From positions 31,757,370 through 31,821,369 of the forward strand of contig NC_049904.1 in NCBI RefSeq assembly GCF_001411555.2: a DNA stretch of 64,000 nt, given 5' to 3'. Positions within the stretch are counted from its first letter, which is position 1. Each line of letters starts with the position of its first letter. Source of the DNA: Juglans regia. Lineage: Eukaryota > Streptophyta > Magnoliopsida > Fagales > Juglandaceae. The notes beneath the pieces were generated by a model. That model had not been told where the DNA came from. It made no database searches and saw only the letters and a program-made list of their open reading frames with translations. Below are positions 58,501 to 64,000 of the stretch, piece after piece. Both the position numbers and the translations under genes were made by a program.

Positions 58501-61171
58501 ATCTCCGGAGTTATCGGCCATGCAATTCTCAGTTTATGACCTTGTTTTATTGGGACAGATCTGACAAGAACCTGAAACAAAAACACAGACAGAAACAAAA
58601 AAAAATAATCCCTTTAATATCTAAAAACCTTTACCGTATATAATTTTTGTCGAGGTTTCTTTGCTTGGAGTTCCACAAATGGAATACTTTGTCTAGTCAC
58701 ATAAATGATTTACCACTTGTATGCATACCTGTAAATGTTCGGATGTGCAAGGTTCACCAGGACAGCGGAAACAACTTCTTTCAGTGTTTCGAATGTCCTG
58801 GAACTTATGCTCCACCAGATTTTGAATCTCATCAAGATTTTCTGGAAATGACATGATAGTTGTTAATAGCTTATAAGCAAACATAGTTTTGAGCCTGAAG
58901 TGTACAGGAAAAATTAATCACTAACCTTTTCCGTATACAACCAGATGCATGAGATTGGCAGAATAATTTTCTTCATAAAATTTGAAGAGCTCTCGTCTTG
59001 TATCCAATCCTCTTGATTTTGGTATAACCTCCAAGGTATCCCAGCTCCCTACACAAGGAAGGTATCTAATAACATTGTAAGAAATGATTAGGACATGAGA
59101 GTCTTTTTACATACAACGGGTGGATCTTAAACTCACTACCTAAGACTCAAAAACCAGGAGAAAAATACGTAAAAATAGGAGATGGAATTTGTCTTCAATC
59201 TTAATTTGGTCCAGCTTTTCATCAGTTTCTACCAACTATATGTAGAGTAAAAATATAAAGATTACTTAATAATAGAAACAGTAAAAAGATCAAATCCTGA
59301 CCTGTGCTGAACTTATGGAATGGATGACCCTCGATGCTCAAATGTTTCTGAAGCTGAAAAGGTGACAAATTTCAAACAGAGTGAGAGAATGCGATTAGAA
59401 GCAATTGACAGCACTACTATAAAAACAAAATACAATCGTATAATTCACATATATAAAAATAAGTAATTAAAAAAAATACATAAACTGTGAAGATATGTTC
59501 ATTAAATATTTTTTCCTAATTTGTGCAACTTAAGCATGAGTTTACATAGCTCAGCGGATTAGAGATAGAAGGCCCCACTTAAGTTAGGATCTACTACCAT
59601 TTCCTCAGTCACTGTATTAAGCACAGAAACAGCAATTCTTTAATAGACAACAAATCGGACCGAGGAGAGAAAGTAAGATTAGTACATTGAGCGTATTGCA
59701 ATTATAAAATATGCATAGAAAGGACAGTAACCAATACCTGGTTCATTCTCCAAGAATCTGACAATAAGTTCTTCTGATGCTCTAAGAGAAAGAGACAGAG
59801 ACAGAGACAGAGAGACATAAAGATCTAAGATGAACCGCATAAAGGTGTTAGCCAAGATTCAGAAAATAACACTTACCAGAATCAACAGCTTTGATTTCCC
59901 TCGAAGTAGCATCAGCTGACATCAAAGGTTTAATAAAGAACTGAGCAAACCTGAGCAGCAAACACAGACATTCTAGGGTGATCACAATTCTGACGAAACT
60001 GATGATTATAACAGACAGCAAAAAAAGAAAGGAAAGCATCTACCTGTCCAAAGCTTCTTCAAAACAATCAGTGTTAACGTCAAAATGATAATTGGTTTGC
60101 TCTGAAGATGTAAAAGCATTTGTGCTGCCACCATGCTATGCATCAAGAAAATCAACCAGATAAAGAATGTGAAAACCCACATGAGTTGGCAATCTACAAT
60201 GACATCGAATCAAAAATGGAAAACAGAAGAAAGAAAAATGGGAGTCATGGCAGTAATAAGTTTGAAGAAGGCATAGGTATCCCTCCAAATTATGAGTGGT
60301 AAGTACCTCTGCAATGTACTTGGAGTAACTATCTTCCAATGGGTATTTCTCACTAGCATAAAACAGCATATGCTCTGCAAATAAAACAAAAAAACAAAAT
60401 GAGACAGAAAAAAGCTTATTTGCATCTAACCCCACTTCAAAATTTCAATGTTTGCCAATTTCATCCGTATGTAAACAAAATCCTTATATAGTAAGTGACA
60501 TATACTCAAAACAGAGCAATGTGCACTTGTTGTCCGAGTTCATTATCTTCAACTTCACATCAGAAGCTACGAGCGTTCGTTGAACAGCTTTCAATTATAC
60601 AAAAAATATCTGTGGGTATTTATTTAAAGAACAAGGCCATGGAAAAGACTTACAGAGCCACATTGCAAATTTGCAGTAAAGCATGTAGCACCGAAACTAA
60701 CGGTAAAACAGACAAATATATGCAATTGATTATAGAATGCATAAAACTATAATTCTATATAATAATATCTCAAAAAAAGAAAAACTTACCGAGAAAATGG
60801 GCGAGGCCCGGAAGGCCTTCGGGGTCGCTGAAGTGGCCCACCCTGACATCCATGGTAGCAGCACACTGGAAAAAGAAATATGAAAATGAAAACCAGCTGA
60901 CGAACACAAGAGATGAGCCTTAAAGATTATAACAGAGACTATAAAAGCAGAAAGAGAATTAAATCTAAAACAGGATATAACATGATCGTAAACAACACCA
61001 AGGAAAAAAAAAAAAAAAAAAAGCAAAAAAGAAAGACCGGATTGCCTTATCGGTATCGGGATCGCTGATGAGTAGGACCTCAAGGGAGTTCTTGAGGACG
61101 GTCCTTCTGTACTCCCTCTTGTCAGTCCTCGCCTTGAATATCTCCACCAGCTCTCTGTTTGCAACCGCCAT
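40557..61171 (-). CDS. Insulin-degrading-enzyme-like M16 zinc metalloprotease, copy B
   Basis: Paralogue of copy A with the same 26-exon structure. Exons: 61171-61046, 60865-60790, 60374-60307, 60135-60044, 59950-59877, 59781-59738, 59353-59302, 59048-58926, 58841-58729, 58571-58409, 49661-49569, 49409-49324, 49221-49135, 47380-47277, 46240-46138, 46004-45909, 45826-45637, 45418-45357, 44682-44578, 43370-43169, 43064-42856, 42305-42181, 42093-42042, 41967-41881, 41223-41101, 40802-40557. Every exon length equals that of A, giving 966 residues with no stop. HFLEH 65-69 and E146 are present. B keeps S94 (HGGST) and GHEGEGS, so it is nearer the family consensus there, but has RVW for RLW, FWKS for FWES and LKGYN for LIGYN. 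It shares the GC donor of intron 1 and the C-terminus HVN. Intron 10 (about 8.7 kb) contains a hAT-like element split by an antisense LINE. Confidence 0.93.
45108..45284. mobile_element. Fold-back MITE in intron 18 of copy B
   Basis: Counterpart of 11568-11741 at the same intron position; arms still pair through GCGCAATCCTTTTGAAAAA and its partner, which has gained mismatches (CAATAGGATTGCAC). Confidence 0.6.
47818..48155. repeat. AT-rich GATGAGATG-family element in intron 13 of copy B
   Basis: Counterpart of 18963-19305; here the first end reads CATCTCATCTCATCTCATCTC, a cleaner pentamer run than in A. A second unit at about 48415-48775 matches 19563-19895. Confidence 0.45.
49835..50145 (-). 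mobile_element. TRIM-like element in intron 10 of copy B
   Basis: Same place as the TRIM in A. Two direct repeats (about 49835-49932 and 50026-50145) with TTTATAGATCTAACTC / TTTATAAGCTTAACTC flank a short interior; the primer-site region reads TGATATCAGAATC on the minus strand, a decayed form of TGGTATCAGAG. The right edge ends CTCAACA, giving the TGTTGAG LTR start that is eroded in A. Divergence from A is clearly above that of the flanks. Confidence 0.65.
51864..53220 (+). pseudogene. LINE ORF1 (DUF4283 and CCHC zinc knuckle), frameshifted
   Basis: The first part (51864-52433) carries a DUF4283-type domain ([47 protein letters not shown]). The frame then shifts near 52395-52405: the first frame runs into a stop at 52431, while the next frame resumes with [20 protein letters not shown] and continues to 53220. 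The zinc knuckle [14 protein letters not shown] (CX2CX4HX4C) lies about 52587-52628. Such proteins bind the element's RNA. The C-terminal part is acidic and unremarkable. Not functional as read. Confidence 0.88.
53304..57433 (+). pseudogene. LINE ORF2 (endonuclease, reverse transcriptase, RNase H), broken
   Basis: Order: AP-type endonuclease ([14 protein letters not shown] start, VMGDFN near 53688, SDHSPM near 53955); reverse transcriptase ([13 protein letters not shown] near 54822, [13 protein letters not shown] near 55027, [10 protein letters not shown] near 55200, YADDIVIF near 55348); zf-RVT region (about 56400-56520); C-terminal RNase H ([11 protein letters not shown] near 56965, with TYAEVMGL downstream). 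Breaks: TAA at 54918, TGA at 55197 (consensus Arg), a frameshift in the G-run at about 55857-55866, and TAG at 56201 where Trp is plausible. Several stops fit single C-to-T or G-to-A changes. Catalytic motifs remain but no full-length protein can be made. Confidence 0.92.
57621..57637 (+). other. Poly(A) tail of the LINE
   Basis: Seventeen A residues at the 3' end, followed by GA and then the right target duplication, as expected for target-primed reverse transcription. Confidence 0.9.
61045..61046 (-). other. GC-AG splice donor of intron 1 (copy B)
   Basis: Same context as in copy A: the Lys codon of DPDTDK followed by GCAATC. Its presence in both copies shows the non-canonical donor predates the duplication. 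Confidence 0.8.
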
Positions 61172-64000
61172 GACTGAATGCAGAATGTGTGTGAGGAAGA
61201 GACGACGACGAAGACTCGGAGAGAGTTTATAATTATAAAACCCAAATAGCTTTGCTACCATCTCTCTTCACACCAAATTTACTTTTATTTTGTTTTATTT
61301 AATTAATTAAATTCTTCTACTTATTATTTATATATTAAACAGTGATACAATTATTATTCGTTTATTATCTATTTATTACTTATAGTATATCTTTTTATCA
61401 TTTGTTAAGTATTTTTTTAAAATCCTTAATAATAAGAAAAAATTTAAAAATTATATAATTTTATTAATAGTCACTTTTTTAATTATTAAATAAAATTAAA
61501 AATTAAAAAAATTATATACAAAAATAATAGTAAATGAATAGAAAAAAGTAATAATCTTATCAATTTTTTTATATATTATATATTTGATAAGAAAAAAAAT
61601 AAAAAAATAAAAAATTGTGTATAATTTATAATGCGAAGATGATGTATAAAATTTTTAATAACAAAAAGACAAGCAAAAGAGGCCAGCCCGATGGACGGAG
61701 TGCCCTGTATAGACGCTTTGATGTATCTCTCATGCGTACGTCACCCATTCAAACCGCCATGTCATTTCTTGCCTATTAAAAAAATAATAAATAAATAAAT
61801 AAGTTTGACGAATTGCCCAACGACCCTACTATTTTTTCTTTTTGTCTTTTTAGATCCCAACGACCCTACTGGACTACAACTTATAGTTTTGTTTACTGGT
61901 ATAGTTATAGTGTAGTAGCGTCGTTTATCGGTAGATGTGTTTGACCCGTTTTCCCATTTAATTAGGGCAATTAACCTCATTATTGTGTCACCTATTATAA
62001 TTTTCTTAAAAAATAAAAAAATCAATTATTTTTTAATATACTTGACGTGGAAAGTTTCTATACCAACGAGTTAAGTGTGCTAAAAATAAAAATAAGATTT
62101 TTTTTAAAAAATAAAAATAATCCAAGTGTGTTTGGTACCCTCTCACTTACTATTCTTTATTTTATTATTATTTTTTACCTATTTTTCTACTATTCATTAC
62201 TTTTTATCTACATTTTACTACTATTTAAATATTTTATTATTATTTTTTCACTACTATTCACAAATATTCTCAACACTTCTCACTATCCAAACGTACATTG
62301 TACGGCCTTACCTATATCATTTATCTAAGCACAATCTTAAGGTTTCCAAAAGAAAAAAATATCTCGTCGGAGAATAAAATCATCTTCGTTTCACTTAAAA
62401 TTATCATTACTATCATTTATCTGAGATATTTTAATATTTATACAAATAATTAAATTGACAAGTAAAATAAAAAATGGCTATGGACTTTAAACCTAATTCA
62501 ATTTATTTATTTATTTATTTTTATACAGACACAATTTACTAGTGGGTCCTGCTATTCGGTTGTCCAGACTATATGTAACTTTGGCCCTCCTCCGTAGTGT
62601 ATTTATATTTTTTTTCTTTTTTTTGTCATATATTTTTAAACACTAGCGGTGAAGTTACCTATTAAGCACGTTTGTCCTGTATTAAATTATTTTAAAATGT
62701 AAATATATAGTATAAAAGAATAAAATTTAATGATAAAATCTATTAGGATAATATAGATTATTCTAATTACAAACTACTAATTCAAATAATAATAAATTTA
62801 AACAAACTATAGATTTAAGCAAGTTTGGAAGATAAACTAATTGAAATTACAGTTTGTTTTTTAAACGACTAAATATTACATAATTATTTTTTTCGTTACT
62901 GAAAGTAAAGTTTGGGGGTTATGTATTCAGAGGTGGTGTGTTCTCCTCATTCACAGCATTTATGGAGAGAACATTGAAGTTTTTGTGACGTTATTTTTGG
63001 AGTTGATCTAAATCTACACCCAATTGTATGATCCATTTTTTACTTTAACATATTTTTACAATATTTTAGATATACGGTAAATGTTCCTTCATGAAATAAA
63101 TTTAGAGTCTAAGCATGATTACAAAAATTTAGAAGCATGTTAATATAGAATATATAAAGTATGGTGAACAAATATAAATGAAGTGTTTGTGTCTAATACA
63201 TCACTGGTCCTAGCATCAGCACGAGAAATGCGTTGTCTTTTTGTATAACATGGCCTGACCTCTTCATTATTATGCATAAATTCTATATCACCTCTTAACA
63301 CATTTTTTTCATTGTGAATGATTGGTTGGGAGAGAAATTATTCTTCATCTTGAATATTATCATTCGTAGAATTCTTTTGTTGAAGATATATTTCTATCTT
63401 ATTTCGTTGTATATGTTCTTTTTTTAAAGAAAGAATCCTATACAAATTGTTTATCCTAGGCTTTTTTCCAACACCTTGGGAATTATTCATCTAATAACAA
63501 AATCATATGAATGTCACTTATCAGGATAACTCAAAACAAGAAATTTAAATAATGGGAAAATAATATGTTTTAGAACCAATAATTTAATAAACATAATTTG
63601 TTTCTCAAAATATTTCTTACCTCTTGTCTCAGTGTGATGAAAGTTTTAAAGTCGTGATTTTTAGCCATTTCTTATAGTTCACCCACATTGAACATAAGAT
63701 AATGTGTATTTATTTATAGTCAATCGTTTTCAATTAAGAATAAAAACTCAAGATGATGCAAGGTCAAAAACATTTTCAATCCAAATATATATTTGAACAA
63801 GTAAAAAACAACCATTGAAATAGATACATTCAGAGTACATTGGCTCTATTAGCAATAGACGAAAGAAATCCAACCAACTCAACAAATTCAACCAAACTGT
63901 AAAACATAGAGAATGAAAATTAGAAATGCAAGAAATCAGGATAAGAAAAACCTTTGTGTATACTGTTTGAAACATTATAACAACGCAACAGGAGGATGAT
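61172..64000. other. Upstream region of protease copy B
   Basis: Counterpart of 26341-29166. It keeps the putative TATA element but lacks the Mutator-like MITE. It carries two B-only tracts, about 40 bp at 61685-61725 and an AT-rich insertion at about 62128-62297. The small frame at 63338-63490 matches that at 28495-28650. No gene supported. Confidence 0.65.
62128..62297. mobile_element. AT-rich MITE-like insertion upstream of copy B only
   Basis: Sequence between TGTGTTTGGTACC and CTATCCAAACG, with inverted GTTTGG/CCAAAC ends and internal TACTATTCA-type repeats, has no counterpart in A, where about 20 bp of other sequence occupies the place (near 27245-27265). The ends fit the window's GTTTGG...CCAAAC family. 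The junction is not a clean empty site. Confidence 0.5.

Larger units (their letters stand above)
38398..64000. repeat. Large tandem duplication, unit B (continues past the window)
   Basis: Direct repeat of about 4658-29166. Coding parts are about 98% identical at the protein level; non-coding parts differ by scattered substitutions and small indels. Large differences: no copia element in intron 14, a LINE in intron 10, no Mutator-like MITE upstream, a B-only AT-rich insertion near 62128-62297, and B-only sequence of about 40 bp at 61685-61725. The right end is outside the window. Confidence 0.93.

Noticed and set aside
1..64000. CRISPR arrays, riboswitches, operons, rRNA
   Set aside because: None seen; the sequence is a plant nuclear region, and the repeats present are transposons, microsatellites and the segmental duplication.

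Overview
The window is nuclear DNA of a flowering plant. Genes have many introns with plant-type splice sites, intergenic DNA is AT-rich, and LTR, LINE, hAT-like, Mutator-like and TRIM elements are all present. The gene order STELLO – insulin-degrading-enzyme-like M16 protease – DUF642 matches, from memory, Arabidopsis chromosome 2 (AT2G41770 – AT2G41790 – AT2G41800). AT-rich elements with GAGATGAGATG-type ends suggest a woody rosid, perhaps Fagales/Juglandaceae; that is inference only.

Layout: 1-3927 (minus), the 5' two exons of a STELLO-type Golgi glycosyltransferase-like gene running off the left edge, with a hAT-like element in its intron. 7005-26340 (minus), a complete 26-exon M16 metalloprotease gene (copy A) with an intact Ty1/copia retrotransposon in intron 14. 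31.0-31.8 kb (plus), a broken STY-type protein kinase fragment. 32.3-35.2 kb, repeats and inverted-repeat elements. 36234-37689 (minus), a DUF642 cell-wall protein gene whose frame is broken twice. 40557-61171 (minus), a second complete 26-exon M16 protease gene (copy B) with a decayed L1-type LINE in intron 10.

The main feature is a direct tandem duplication of at least 24.5 kb: about 4658-29166 is repeated as 38398-64000, continuing past the right edge. It carries the whole protease gene with its flanks. All 26 exons can be read in both copies, each predicting 966 residues with the M16 zinc site intact; I count about 19 residue differences. The copies serve as empty-site controls for each other. 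The copia element and a Mutator-like MITE occur only in A, the LINE only in B. A hAT-like element, a second MITE and a TRIM are in both and so predate the duplication.

I found no CRISPR array, RNA gene or operon, and no clearly new biological system. The points most worth checking are the young protease duplication (including unusual residues in copy A and no peroxisomal C-terminal signal in either), the broken DUF642 gene between the copies, and the conflict between the LINE's decay and its apparent youth.
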